64,000 bases of DNA from Pedococcus badiiscoriae (GCF_013408925.1 NZ_JACCAB010000001.1:1550001-1614000); one strand, 5' to 3'. Counted from the first letter of the stretch, positions 26,016 to 35,129 are shown. Notes: generated by a model from the letters alone, not told the origin. Made by a program: numbers and translations.

Positions 26016-28272
26016 GTGCCCCGGCCACGACGACCCTGCCGGGCGACGTGGCCACCTCGAGGTCCGGGGACTGACCTGGCGTCCCTTCGGGCGCCGGGTG
26101 CCGGTCATCCCCGGCCTCGACCTCGACATCCCGCCAGGGCAGCGAGTCCTGCTCGTCGGCCCGAGCGGCTCCGGCAAGTCAACGCTCCTGCGCGGACTCG
26201 CCGGGGTCCTCGAGGTCGCCGACTCGGGAGAGCGCGGGGGCACCGTGCTGCTCGACGGCGCGGTGCCGGGTGCGCGCGCCGGAGACGTCGGCCTCGTCCT
26301 GCAGGAGCCGGGCGCCGGCATCGTGTCGGCCACCGTCGGCCGCGACGTCGCCTTCGGGCTCGAGAACATCGGTATGCCGCGCGCGGACATGCCGGCGCGG
26401 GTCGTCGCCGCGCTCGGCGCGGTCGGTCTCGACATGCCCCAGGACACCCCGACGTACGCCCTGTCCGGCGGGGAGCAGCAGCGCCTCGCGCTGGCCGGGG
26501 CGCTCGCCCTCGAGCCCACGGTCCTGCTGCTCGACGAACCCACGGCGATGCTCGACCCGGCCAGCTCCGACTCCGTCCGCAGGACCGTCGACCAGGTGAC
26601 CCGAGCCCGCGGGCTGACCACGGTCGTCGTCGAGCACCGCCTGGGCCCGTGGCTCGACGTCGTCGACCGGCTCGTCGTCCTCGACTCGAGCGGGCGGGTC
26701 ATCGCCGACGGCGAGCCCTTCGGTGTCCTCGCCGATCATGGTGGATCCCTTGCGGCCCAAGGCATCTGGGTGCCCGGGCACCCCGATCCGCAACCACGCG
26801 GCATACCGGCTGGGGTGTTCGAGCCGCCACCCACCGGAGCCAACGTGCTCACCGTCGACGCCGTCGACGTGACGATCGGCCGGTCGGTGCGGGCGCTCGA
26901 CGGCTCGACCCGCACGACCATCGCCGTGCGTGACCAGTGGTTCCAGGCCCGCGCCGGGCAGGTGCACGCGCTCGTGGGTCCGAGCGGTGCGGGCAAGTCG
27001 ACCTTCATGCTGGCGCTCGCCGGGTTGTTGCGACGTGAGGGCGAGGTGCGGCTGAGGCCCGACCTCGCCGTCGACGGGGAGCGGGACCCCCACGCGCTGG
27101 GGACGGTCGACCTCGCCCGGCGAGTGGCCTGGGTGCCGCAGTGGGCGAGCTCGACGATCGTGCGCCACACGGTGCTCGACGAGGTGATGACCACCTCCCG
27201 GGCGGTCGGCCTGGTGGAGTCCGAAGCCATGGAGCGGGCCAGGGCCCTGCTGGACCACCTGGGCCTGGCTCATCTCGCGCAGGCGGACCCACGGCACCTG
27301 TCCGGGGGTGAGCAACGCCGGCTCGCGATGGCTTCCGCCGTGGTCCACGGGCCGGCACTCGTCTGCGCCGACGAAGCCACGGTCGGCCAGGACCGGCTCA
27401 CCTGGGCCGCGGTGATGGGCATCGTCGAGGGCCTGCGGGACGCGGGTTCGGCCGTCGTGCTGACGACCCACGACGAGGCGGTCATCGCCCGCGCGGATGC
27501 GGTGACGACGATCGTCCGGCCGGTGCAGCCCCCGCCCGCCCCCGCCCCGCGACGTCCCCTGGTCGCGCGGGCCGGTCCACTGTCCCTGATCGTGGGGGCG
27601 AGCCTCGCCATCCCGGCGGGGGTCGTCTCGCCCCGGTGGTCGACCAGCCTCGTGGTCCTGGCGGTCCAAGCCGTGCTGGCGGGGATCGCACTGTCGGCGC
27701 CCGGCGAGGGGCCCTCGCCCACCGGCCGTCTGCGCGCCGTCGTGCTGCGACTGGGTCCGGCAGTCCTCGGCGGCCTGTCGGTGGCGTGGTCGACGTGGCT
27801 GCTGGGTGGCCCTGCCGTCGACACCGCCGTCACCGCGGGGCTGCGGGTGCTCATCATCGTGTTCCCCTCGGCCGTGCTCATCCAGCACGTCGACGCCGAC
27901 GCCCTGGGCGACCACCTCGGCCAACGGCTGCGACTGCCTGCTCGGCCCGTGGTGGCGGTGGCGGCGGCGCTGCAGCGGGTGCACACGTTCGCAGAGATCT
28001 GGTCGGAGATCGCTCGTGCCCGCCGGGTGCGCGGGATCGGCGCGACACCCCGCTCGCCGAGCTCGGTGCTGGCCGAGCTGTGGGCCCTCACCATCGGGAT
28101 CCTGGTGCGCTCCCTGCAGGCCGCGGCCACGCTGGCAGTCGCGATGGATGCGCGCGGGTTCGCCACGGCATACCGGCGCACGTGGGCTGCGCCGGCCCCG
28201 TGGCGCGGTGCCGACTGGCTGGTCGTCGCGGCGAGCCTGCTGCCCCTGCTCGTGGCGGCCGGCTGGCGCTGA
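25954..28272 (+). CDS. ECF transporter energising protein: two ATPases fused to a T component (YkoD-YkoC fusion)
   Basis: A 772-residue three-part fusion. The first ATPase has Walker A GPSGSGKST (69-77), LSGGEQQRLALAGAL and Walker B LLLDEPTAMLD. The second has GPSGAGKST (342-350), LSGGEQRRLAMASAV and VCADEATVGQD. From about residue 540, hydrophobic helices form an EcfT (CbiQ-like) domain with both coupling motifs, ARRVRG and AMDARG. In Bacillus these parts are separate (YkoD, YkoC). It overlaps the YkoE gene by about 60 bases, so the start (GTG 25954, or GTG 25969) is uncertain. With YkoE it makes a complete importer from two polypeptides. Confidence 0.88.
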   Translation: MPAVSVPSPQDRKSGSHALSECPGHDDPAGRRGHLEVRGLTWRPFGRRVPVIPGLDLDIPPGQRVLLVGPSGSGKSTLLRGLAGVLEVADSGERGGTVLLDGAVPGARAGDVGLVLQEPGAGIVSATVGRDVAFGLENIGMPRADMPARVVAALGAVGLDMPQDTPTYALSGGEQQRLALAGALALEPTVLLLDEPTAMLDPASSDSVRRTVDQVTRARGLTTVVVEHRLGPWLDVVDRLVVLDSSGRVIADGEPFGVLADHGGSLAAQGIWVPGHPDPQPRGIPAGVFEPPPTGANVLTVDAVDVTIGRSVRALDGSTRTTIAVRDQWFQARAGQVHALVGPSGAGKSTFMLALAGLLRREGEVRLRPDLAVDGERDPHALGTVDLARRVAWVPQWASSTIVRHTVLDEVMTTSRAVGLVESEAMERARALLDHLGLAHLAQADPRHLSGGEQRRLAMASAVVHGPALVCADEATVGQDRLTWAAVMGIVEGLRDAGSAVVLTTHDEAVIARADAVTTIVRPVQPPPAPAPRRPLVARAGPLSLIVGASLAIPAGVVSPRWSTSLVVLAVQAVLAGIALSAPGEGPSPTGRLRAVVLRLGPAVLGGLSVAWSTWLLGGPAVDTAVTAGLRVLIIVFPSAVLIQHVDADALGDHLGQRLRLPARPVVAVAAALQRVHTFAEIWSEIARARRVRGIGATPRSPSSVLAELWALTIGILVRSLQAAATLAVAMDARGFATAYRRTWAAPAPWRGADWLVVAASLLPLLVAAGWR

Positions 28273-28319
28273 CCCGTTCGGGTCTTGTGCGCGATGGGGG
28301 ACCGGAGCAAGGTGAACCC

Positions 28320-30410
28320 ATGAACCGTGCCACCGACGCCGCGGGTCCGACCTCACCCGAGCAGATCCGCAACGTGGTCCTCGTGGGGTCGAGCGGGGCC
28401 GGCAAGACGGCCCTGTTCGACCAGCTCGTGGCGGCCCGGCTCCCGGGCCGCCGCGCTCGTGAGGGGGACTCGGCGACGTTGACGCTCGTGGCCGCCTCCG
28501 TCCCCACCGGTGGCCTGACCCTCAACCTGCTCGACACCCCCGGGCACCCGGACTTCGTGGGTGAGGTGCGCGCCGGGCTGCGAGCCGCCGACGCGGCCGT
28601 GTTCGTCGTGTCCGCGGCCGACGGGGTCGACGAACCCACCCGGCTGCTCTGGCGCGAGTGCGACGTCCTGGGTATGCCGCGCGCCGTCGTCGTGACGCAC
28701 CTCGAGCAGGCGCGGGCGGACTTCGAGGCGACCGTGGACGCCTGCCAGCGTGCGTTCGGCGACGCCGAGCCGCTGGCGCTGCCCCTGGTCGTCGACGGGT
28801 CGGTGGTGGGTCTGCTCAACCTGCTGCGGCGCACCGTGACCGAGCGGCAGCCCGGGGGCGGTGAGGCCGACCGGGAGCCCAGCGTCGACGAGGGTGAGCT
28901 GATCGACGCCCAGCGTGGGGAGCTGATCGAGTCCGTGATCGAGGAGTCCGAGGACGAAGGGCTCCTCGAGCGCTATCTGGAGGGCGAGGAGATCGACACA
29001 GAGGTCATCTCCGGCGACCTGCGCCTGGCGGTGGCGACGGCCCGCTTCTTCCCGATCCTGCCGACGCATGCGCCCACGGGGGTCGGGGTCGAGGCGCTCA
29101 TCGAGCTGTGCGAGAAGGGATTCCCCTCACCCGTCGGAGCCGCCGTGCCCACGGTCTACACCTCCGCCGGTGGCGACTTCGGTGCTGTGACCTGCGACCC
29201 GAACGGCCCGCTGGTCGCCGAAGTCGTACGCACCACCACGGACCCCTTCGTCGGCCGGCAGTCACTGGTACGCGTGTTCTCCGGGACCCTGCACCCCGAC
29301 GACCCGGTGCACATCTCGGGGCACCTGCAGCACTTCGCGTCCCACCTGGTCGACGAGCACGCCGACCACGACACCGACGACGAGCGCATCGGGCCGCTGG
29401 CTGCGCCGGTCGGCGACGAGACCCGACCACTGGGCGCGGGGATCGCCGGGGACATCGTCGTGGTCTCCAAGCTGGCCGGCGCCGAGACCTCGGACACGCT
29501 CTCCCGCAAGGACAGGCCTGCCCTCGTCGAGCCGTGGCTGCTCCCGAACCCGCTGCTGCCCGTCGCGATCCACGCGCGGTCCAAGGGCGACGAGGACAAG
29601 CTGGCCACGGCCCTGCAGCGACTCGTCGCGGAGGACGTCACGATGCGCCTCGAGCACAACGCCGAGACGCACCAGCTGGTCCTCTGGGCGATGGGGCCGG
29701 CGCACGTCGACCAGCTCATTGCGATGCTGGAGTCTCGCTACCACGTGCCCGTCGAGGTCGAGCCGGTGCGGACCTCGTTGCGGGAGACCTTCGTGCGCCC
29801 CACCACCGTGCAGGGTCGCCTGGTGAAGCAGTCGGGCGGTCACGGCCAGTACGCCGTCTGCCACCTCGAGATCGAGCCGCTCGAGCGAGGCGCCGGGATC
29901 GAGTTCGTCGACAAGGTCGTCGGGGGCGCCGTGCCCCGCAACTTCATCCCCTCGGTGGAGAAGGGCGCGCGCACCCAGCTCGAGAAGGGCGTGCTCGCGG
30001 GGTACCCGGTCGTCGACGTGCGGATCACCCTCGTCGACGGCAAGGCCCACTCGGTCGACTCCTCGGACATGGCCTTCCAGACCGCGGCCGGCATGGCCCT
30101 GCGCGAGGCCGCGAACGACTCGACCGTCGCGATGCTCGAACCCGTCGACGAGGTGCACATCGAGGTCAGTGACGACGCGGTGGGTGGGGTCCTGGCCGAC
30201 CTCCGCGGACGTCGTGGTCAGGTCCACGGCACCGAGCCCGCGCAGGTGGGCGGCCGCACCCTGATCCACGCGGAGGTGCCAGCCCACGAGCTGTCCCGCT
30301 ACCCCGTCGACCTGAGGTCGGTCTCCCATGGGACGGGCTCGTTCACCCGCAGCTTCGTCCGTTACGACTACATGCCCCCGGCCCTGGCCCGCGAGGTCAC
30401 CGCCGGCTGA
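28320..30410 (+). CDS. Elongation factor G-like protein EF-G2
   Basis: A 696-residue EF-G paralogue of the actinobacterial EF-G2 (FusA2) type. The P-loop GSSGAGKT (23-30) and G3 DTPGH (72-76) are intact. The G4 guanine-specificity motif NKxD is replaced by THLE (126-129), and the switch I RGITI-type sequence is not recognisable. Domains III-V follow, including VQGRLVKQSGGHGQYAVCHL and NFIPSVEKGARTQLEKG. The ATG at 28320 has AAGGTGA five bases upstream. The paralogue is thought not to drive normal translocation; its role is unsettled, and stress or ribosome-associated regulation is only a guess. Confidence 0.87.
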   Translation: MNRATDAAGPTSPEQIRNVVLVGSSGAGKTALFDQLVAARLPGRRAREGDSATLTLVAASVPTGGLTLNLLDTPGHPDFVGEVRAGLRAADAAVFVVSAADGVDEPTRLLWRECDVLGMPRAVVVTHLEQARADFEATVDACQRAFGDAEPLALPLVVDGSVVGLLNLLRRTVTERQPGGGEADREPSVDEGELIDAQRGELIESVIEESEDEGLLERYLEGEEIDTEVISGDLRLAVATARFFPILPTHAPTGVGVEALIELCEKGFPSPVGAAVPTVYTSAGGDFGAVTCDPNGPLVAEVVRTTTDPFVGRQSLVRVFSGTLHPDDPVHISGHLQHFASHLVDEHADHDTDDERIGPLAAPVGDETRPLGAGIAGDIVVVSKLAGAETSDTLSRKDRPALVEPWLLPNPLLPVAIHARSKGDEDKLATALQRLVAEDVTMRLEHNAETHQLVLWAMGPAHVDQLIAMLESRYHVPVEVEPVRTSLRETFVRPTTVQGRLVKQSGGHGQYAVCHLEIEPLERGAGIEFVDKVVGGAVPRNFIPSVEKGARTQLEKGVLAGYPVVDVRITLVDGKAHSVDSSDMAFQTAAGMALREAANDSTVAMLEPVDEVHIEVSDDAVGGVLADLRGRRGQVHGTEPAQVGGRTLIHAEVPAHELSRYPVDLRSVSHGTGSFTRSFVRYDYMPPALAREVTAG

Positions 30411-30426
30411 AGCGCGCGGTGCCGGG

Positions 30427-31068
30427 TCAGGCGAAGAGGTCGCTCGGCGTCTCGACCCGTCCGCGCCGCACGAGGTAGCCGTGCCACAGGAGCCGAGCCG
30501 CGGTCGACCGGTGCGGGCGCCAGCGCTCACCCAGCTCCGCGAGGCGAGCCTGGTCGGGCACCTCGTCGAGGCCGAGCGTCTCGGCGGCGGCGACCTGCAG
30601 GGCCCGGTCGCCGACCGGCCACAGGTCAGGTCGGCCCAGACAGGCCAGCAGGTAGACGTCGGCGGTCCAGCGGCCGATGCCAGGCAGGGACGTCAGCGCC
30701 GCACGCACCGCGTCGTCGTCGAGGTCGGCGAGCCCGTCCAGGTCCAGGGCCCCGGTCGTGACCGCCGCGGCCAGGGCGCGCAGGTAGCGGTCCTTCTGCC
30801 GCGACACCCCGTCGACGCGCAGCTCCTCAGGGGTGCTCGCGAGCAGGGCTCGTGGCGTCATCGCGCCGATCCGCTCCACGACCTTGCGGTATGCCGCGGC
30901 GGCACTCGCGAGCGAGACCTGCTGCTCGAGGATGAACAGGACCAGGCTCGGAAAGCCGGCCGGCCGCAGCCACAGGGGCGGAGCCCCGTGGGTCGAGACG
31001 AGCTCGGCGAGGTCGGGGTCGTCGGCCACCAGGGCCGCCACCGTCCGGGCGAAGAGGTCGTCGTCCAC
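30427..31068 (-). CDS. DNA-3-methyladenine glycosylase II (AlkA-like)
   Basis: A 213-residue HhH-GPD base-excision glycosylase. The helix-hairpin-helix LTSLPGIGRWTADVYLLACL is followed by the catalytic Asp in LWPVGDRAL. Early motifs include LVLFILEQQVSLASAAAAYR. The iron-sulphur cysteines of the Nth/MutY branch are absent, pointing to alkyl-base repair. It starts with GTG; TAGCGT (complement of 31075-31080) is six bases upstream, so it is probably leaderless. It is convergent with EF-G2. Confidence 0.9.
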   Translation of the reverse strand: MDDDLFARTVAALVADDPDLAELVSTHGAPPLWLRPAGFPSLVLFILEQQVSLASAAAAYRKVVERIGAMTPRALLASTPEELRVDGVSRQKDRYLRALAAAVTTGALDLDGLADLDDDAVRAALTSLPGIGRWTADVYLLACLGRPDLWPVGDRALQVAAAETLGLDEVPDQARLAELGERWRPHRSTAARLLWHGYLVRRGRVETPSDLFA

Positions 31069-31151
31069 GGCGTGACGCTACCCGAGGCGTCGCGCCACGC
31101 CCTGGCGACCCGAGGTCCAGCGATGGGCACCCCGGCCGCCGCGGGAGACCC

Positions 31152-32396
31152 TCAGGCCGGATCGCCCTCGATCTCCCGTGCCGCGATCGCCGGGTATCGG
31201 TCGCGCCGGGAGCGGGCGAGGTCCAGCGCACCCTGCACCACGGTGTGGTGCGCGCCGGCGGCGAGCTGGGCAGCGGCCTCGTAGGCGTAGGCCGTGCGCC
31301 ACAGGACGTCGGACCAGTCGTAGGCCGGGGCGACAGCAGCGTTGTAGCGCTTGATGCGCGTCCGGAGAGCGTGGTCGGTGCAGAGCTGCCCCAGCTGGGT
31401 TGCCATCTGCGCGTCGCTGCCGGCCAGCAGCCCTTCGACACCGTCCGAGACGAAGTCGGCGACTCCCGTCCCGGCACGGGCGACCACGGCCAGACCGGCA
31501 GCCCGGGCCTCCAGTGCGGCGATCCCGAAGGACTCCAGGGTGGCGGGTGCCGCGAAGACGTCGGCGCGCTCGTAGAGGGCGCGGATCTCGTGGTGCTCCA
31601 AGGCCCCCGGAGCCTCCACCCAGTCCTGCATGCCCCACCGCGAGATGCGGCGCCGCACCTCGCCGAGCTGGTGTCCGTCGCCCACGAGCACGGCACGGAC
31701 GTCCACGTCGGCGGGCAGGCCCGCGCGCATCCGGCGCAGGGCCGACACCAGGGGCAGGGGCCTCTTGCGACCGGTCATCCGCATGACGCTGACGATGGTG
31801 ACGGGGCCACCCTTGCCACCCTCTCGAGGGACCAGCGCAGGCGCCGTCTCGGCCGCAAGGCCCGGCGAGCCATGGGCTGTCCGCGTGCCATCGGCGGCGG
31901 GGTGGGCGGAGGCCGGTGCCCACAGCGCCGTGTCGACGGCATTCGGGAGGACGAGGACCGATCGACCGGCCAGGGCGCGGCGCAGCGGGTCCGACGCCGC
32001 CTCGCTCACGGCTGCCCACTGGATCGGGAGGTCGGTCCAGCCGCGGACTGTCGCAGTGGCGCGGTACAGCGGCCACGTGCCCGTCCACATCGAGTGGACC
32101 GTCGCCACGACGGGGATCTCCTGGGTGGCAGCGAACTCCGCGGTGCGCAGGGCGAGGGGTGAGATGGCCGACACGTGCGAGTGGACGGTGTCGGACTCCG
32201 ACGCCAGGGTGCGGCGCGCGTGGACGTCGCGGACCACCCTGACCCCGTTCGTGTCCCGGCCCGTGAGTCCAGCGGTGCGGGTGAGCACGGTGACCTGGTG
32301 ACCCGCCGCCGCCTGGCGTGCGGCGAGCCCGTGGACCAGCACCTCGATCCCGCCGACGGTGGGGGCGTAGGTGTCCGTGACGTGCAGGATCTTCAT
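31152..32396 (-). CDS. GT4-family glycosyltransferase
   Basis: A 414-residue GT-B glycosyltransferase. The acceptor half starts with MKILHVTDTYAPTVGGIEVLV. The donor half has VTIVSVMRMTGRKRPL, the nucleotide-sugar region VFAAPATLESFGIAALEARA and VVARAGTGVADFV, typical of GT4 (PIG-A/mannosyltransferase-like). ATG 32396 fits the family N-terminus; the frame is open a further 96 codons upstream through non-coding-looking sequence. No polysaccharide genes adjoin it, so the acceptor is unknown; a cell-surface lipoglycan or small glycoside is possible. Confidence 0.85.
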   Translation of the reverse strand: MKILHVTDTYAPTVGGIEVLVHGLAARQAAAGHQVTVLTRTAGLTGRDTNGVRVVRDVHARRTLASESDTVHSHVSAISPLALRTAEFAATQEIPVVATVHSMWTGTWPLYRATATVRGWTDLPIQWAAVSEAASDPLRRALAGRSVLVLPNAVDTALWAPASAHPAADGTRTAHGSPGLAAETAPALVPREGGKGGPVTIVSVMRMTGRKRPLPLVSALRRMRAGLPADVDVRAVLVGDGHQLGEVRRRISRWGMQDWVEAPGALEHHEIRALYERADVFAAPATLESFGIAALEARAAGLAVVARAGTGVADFVSDGVEGLLAGSDAQMATQLGQLCTDHALRTRIKRYNAAVAPAYDWSDVLWRTAYAYEAAAQLAAGAHHTVVQGALDLARSRRDRYPAIAAREIEGDPA

Positions 32397-32773
32397 GAAC
32401 GCGCCGCCCGCACCCCGCGGCTGCCGGCCACCAGCCGGCATTCGCCCCATGAAGCCGCTCGCGATGGGGGCCGCACGGACGTGGCGTCCTGGTGCGTCAT
32501 CGACGCTGCCAGTGCTGCCATGGGATCCCCTCGCTCGCAGGTACCCACGATGGTTACCCCAACCACCATGAAGTCTCGAACCTGTGTCATTCCTGAGGGA
32601 TGCCTCAGAGCTGCTGGTCCTCAGGAATCGCTCAGACTCGAGCCCTGAGACTAGCGACCATACACCGCAGGGACCTCCACGCATGACTCACCACGCTGTG
32701 CCGCCGACCGCGGCGGGCGCGCCGGGAGCCGTACGCTGGGGCCCACGATCCACCGACGAAGGGGCAGGGTCCG
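32397..32773. other. 377-base intergenic control region
   Basis: This gap separates the divergent glycosyltransferase and response-regulator genes. It is less GC-rich than its surroundings. Its main content is the cluster of CTCAG/CTGAG elements described separately, plus an imperfect repeat ATGGTT...AACCACCAT near 32550-32570. I see no gene in it. Confidence 0.5.
32589..32652. promoter_or_regulatory. CTCAG/CTGAG repeat cluster before an OmpR-type regulator
   Basis: A 10-bp perfect inverted repeat, ATTCCTGAGG (32589-32598) and CCTCAGGAAT (32619-32628), encloses a further CCTCAG (32603). CTCAG recurs at 32620 and 32631, exactly 11 bases apart, the direct-repeat phase used by OmpR-family dimers. 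A CCTGAG lies near 32644. This is a plausible autoregulatory site for the gene starting at 32774. Confidence 0.5.
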
Positions 32774-33475
32774 ATGCGCGTCTTGCTCGTTGAGGACGAG
32801 TTGGCTCTGGCCGACACGATACGCCGCGGCCTGACCAACGAGGGCTTCGTGGTGGACGTGGCCCACGACGGCATCACCGGTCAGTGGATGGCCACGGAGA
32901 ACCCGTACGACGTCATCGTGCTCGACATCATGCTCCCCGGGCGCAACGGCTACGACGTGCTGCGCAACATCCGGTCCCTGAAGATCTGGGCGCCGACCCT
33001 GATGCTCACGGCCAAGGACGGGGAGTACGACCAGACCGACGCGTTCGAGCTCGGCGCCGACGACTACCTCACCAAGCCGTTCAGCTTCGTGGTCCTCGTG
33101 GCCCGGCTGCGGGCGCTGGTGCGCCGCGGCGCACCAGCCCGACCGGTGACGCTGACCGTGGGCGACCTGGAGCTGGACCCCACCAAGCGGACGGTATGCC
33201 GTGGCGGCCACCAGGTGTCGCTGACGGCGCGCGAGTTCGCGGTGCTGCACTACTTCATGAGGCACCCCGAGTCCGTGCTCTCCAAGGCGGAGATCCTGGA
33301 GAACGTGTGGGACCCGGCGTTCGACGGGAGCGAGAACATCGTCGAGGTGTACGTCGGCTACCTGCGCAAGAAGATCGACACCGCCTTCGGGGTGACCTCG
33401 GTCGAGACGGTGCGGGGCATGGGCTACCGGCTCATGCCGGTCAGGTCGACGGGTCAGGGTCCCGGGGCAGCCTGA
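32774..33475 (+). CDS. OmpR-family response regulator (MprA/TcrA-like)
   Basis: A 233-residue regulator. The receiver domain (1-115) has the acidic pair E7-D8, phosphoacceptor Asp51 in VLDIMLPGRNG, and TKPF. The winged-helix output domain (135-225) has ELDPTKRTV, LTAREFAVLHYFM and VETVRGMGYRL. AGGG lies four bases before the ATG. Its probable kinase partner is encoded on the opposite strand; the two 3' ends overlap by 35 bases, an unusual layout for a two-component pair. Confidence 0.93.
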   Translation: MRVLLVEDELALADTIRRGLTNEGFVVDVAHDGITGQWMATENPYDVIVLDIMLPGRNGYDVLRNIRSLKIWAPTLMLTAKDGEYDQTDAFELGADDYLTKPFSFVVLVARLRALVRRGAPARPVTLTVGDLELDPTKRTVCRGGHQVSLTAREFAVLHYFMRHPESVLSKAEILENVWDPAFDGSENIVEVYVGYLRKKIDTAFGVTSVETVRGMGYRLMPVRSTGQGPGAA

Positions 33476-34808
33476 TCTCGAACCGGCACTGACCCGTGGG
33501 GGTCGTGCCGGCCTCCACGGTGCCGCCGTGCGCCTCCACCATCGTGCGCACGATCGCCAACCCGAGCCCGCTGCCACCGCGGTCGCGCTCGCGCGCCTCC
33601 TCGAGGCGGGAGAACCGGTCGAACACCCTCTGCCGTTCGCTCTCGGGGATCGGCGACCCGTCGTTGTCCACGGTCACGACGACCTCGTCGCCGTCGACGC
33701 CCACGCCCAGGTAGACCCCACCCGTGGTGTGCCGCGCCGCGTTGTCGACGACGTTGCGGATGGCCTGGCTGAGTCGGGTGGGGTCGCCGGTGACCCGGGC
33801 GGCCGAGATCGAGGCGGTGACGGGGAACTCCACGGTGGCGCGCAGTCGCCGCACCTCCACGTCGACCAGGTCGTCGACGTCGACCTCGCGCAACGCGAGG
33901 GGGAGCCCGTCGTCGGCCTTCGCGAGGGTGAGCAGGTCGTCGACGAGCTTCTGCATCCGCAGGGCCTCGGAGGCGATGACCTCGTCGCGGGCGGGGTCGG
34001 GTGTCGTGGCGCGGTTGGCCACGTCGATGGCGGCGATGATCGTGGCCAGGGGGCTGCGCAGCTCGTGGGACGCGTCGCTGACGAACCGCCGGGTCGTCGC
34101 GTCCGCCTGCTCCAGCCGGTCGAGCATCAGGTTCATCGTCTCGGCGAGGCGTGCGATCTCGTCCCCTGACGGGGGGACGGTGAGGTGGCCGCGCCCGCGG
34201 ACCTGGGTGATCCGGGCGACCTCGCTGCGGATCCGCTCCACGGGCTGGAGCGCCTGCCTCAGGATGCGCCAGATGAGGAAGAGCAACAGCACCAGCATGG
34301 CTGTGGACACGACCGCGAGCAGGCCGGTCGCGGTGCGGACCGTGTTGGTGGCCACGTGCAGGGGAGCGCCCACCACCACCACGTACTGGGCTCCGGAGGG
34401 GTCGCGGACGCCCTGCGCCACGATGGCGTGCGGTTCTCCGCTCTCACCCGGGATCCCGCTGACCTGCTGGACGGCGACCTTGCCGGGAGCGGGGCGCAGG
34501 CGCGTGATCGGGAGGTCCTTGGCCACTTCCGAGGAGGCCACCACATCGCCACCGCGCGCGATGATCTGCAGGATCGAGCCCTGGGCCGGGATCTGCTCCA
34601 GAGCGTTCTGGGCCGGCGCCTCCCCGTCGGCGACGACCGCCGCGATCGGGGCAGCCTGGACGCGGGCAGCAGCCTGCGCCGAGCTGTAGAGGATGCGGTC
34701 CAGGGTCAGACCGAACGCGGTCAGGCCCAGCACAAGAATCGCCGTGGCGACGGCTGACGCGACGACGAGCACCCGGCGCTGCAGCGACCAGGACCGCCAC
34801 GGCTTCAC
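33441..34808 (-). CDS. Sensor histidine kinase
   Basis: A 455-residue membrane kinase. Two membrane helices (about 12-35 and 165-185) flank an extracytoplasmic sensor region; HAMP follows, then the phosphoacceptor box SDASHELRSPLATI, N-box RNVVDNAARHT, and the G-boxes VDNDGSPIP and GGSGLGLAIVRTMVEAHGG. The GTG at 34808 is preferred over an in-frame GTG at 34844 because GAGGGG lies seven bases upstream. It faces the response regulator tail to tail with overlapping stops. The signal sensed is not apparent. Confidence 0.9.
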   Translation of the reverse strand: MKPWRSWSLQRRVLVVASAVATAILVLGLTAFGLTLDRILYSSAQAAARVQAAPIAAVVADGEAPAQNALEQIPAQGSILQIIARGGDVVASSEVAKDLPITRLRPAPGKVAVQQVSGIPGESGEPHAIVAQGVRDPSGAQYVVVVGAPLHVATNTVRTATGLLAVVSTAMLVLLLFLIWRILRQALQPVERIRSEVARITQVRGRGHLTVPPSGDEIARLAETMNLMLDRLEQADATTRRFVSDASHELRSPLATIIAAIDVANRATTPDPARDEVIASEALRMQKLVDDLLTLAKADDGLPLALREVDVDDLVDVEVRRLRATVEFPVTASISAARVTGDPTRLSQAIRNVVDNAARHTTGGVYLGVGVDGDEVVVTVDNDGSPIPESERQRVFDRFSRLEEARERDRGGSGLGLAIVRTMVEAHGGTVEAGTTPTGQCRFEIRLPRDPDPST

Positions 34809-35012
34809 GTCGGTCCCCCTCGTGGGTCTCTGCCGGGGCGACACCTCGGCGCGTCGGGTCGTGCGAACCGGACTCTACCTCCGTGACCATCCGGGCACCT
34901 GAGCCGTCACTGAACCGGCACTGGGCCGGCGCTTGGCCGGCACTTGGCCAGGCCCTGAGCAGGTGCTGGGCAGAAAGTCCGCGATCTCGGGAACACTCGC
35001 GCGCTCCACGAA

Positions 35013-35033
35013 GTTGAGTCGAGTGAACGCAAG
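35013..35033 (+). promoter_or_regulatory. HAIR operator (HspR site), distal copy for dnaK
   Basis: GTTGAGT-N7-ACGCAAG matches the HspR-associated inverted repeat CTTGAGT-N7-ACTCAAG at 11 of 14 arm positions. It lies 61 bases upstream of the better copy and upstream of the -35 box. Confidence 0.6.
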
Positions 35034-35047
35034 TTTGGCGCGAGGAT

Positions 35048-35076
35048 TTGCCACGCGGCATACGTCGTCCTAACTT
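35048..35076 (+). promoter_or_regulatory. dnaK operon promoter
   Basis: TTGCCA (35048-35053), a 17-base spacer and TAACTT (35071-35076). The -10 box overlaps the proximal HAIR, so bound HspR would block RNA polymerase. Confidence 0.7.
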
Positions 35077-35094
35077 GAGTGCAGGCAACTCAAC
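35074..35094 (+). promoter_or_regulatory. HAIR operator (HspR site), proximal copy for dnaK
   Basis: CTTGAGT-GCAGGCA-ACTCAAC matches the HAIR consensus at 13 of 14 arm positions and overlaps the -10 box. It is the likely site at which HspR represses its own operon in the absence of heat stress. Confidence 0.85.
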
Positions 35095-35129
35095 CCGCAG
35101 CACAACCCCAGACACACAGGAGACTCACC

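Larger units (their letters stand above)
34809..35129 (+). other. 321-base intergenic region with dnaK control elements
   Basis: Between the kinase start and dnaK. The left half shows a run of GGCACT/GCCGGC-rich imperfect repeats (34915-34950) of no clear role. The right half carries two HAIR operators and the dnaK promoter, listed separately. No gene is visible. Confidence 0.6.
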
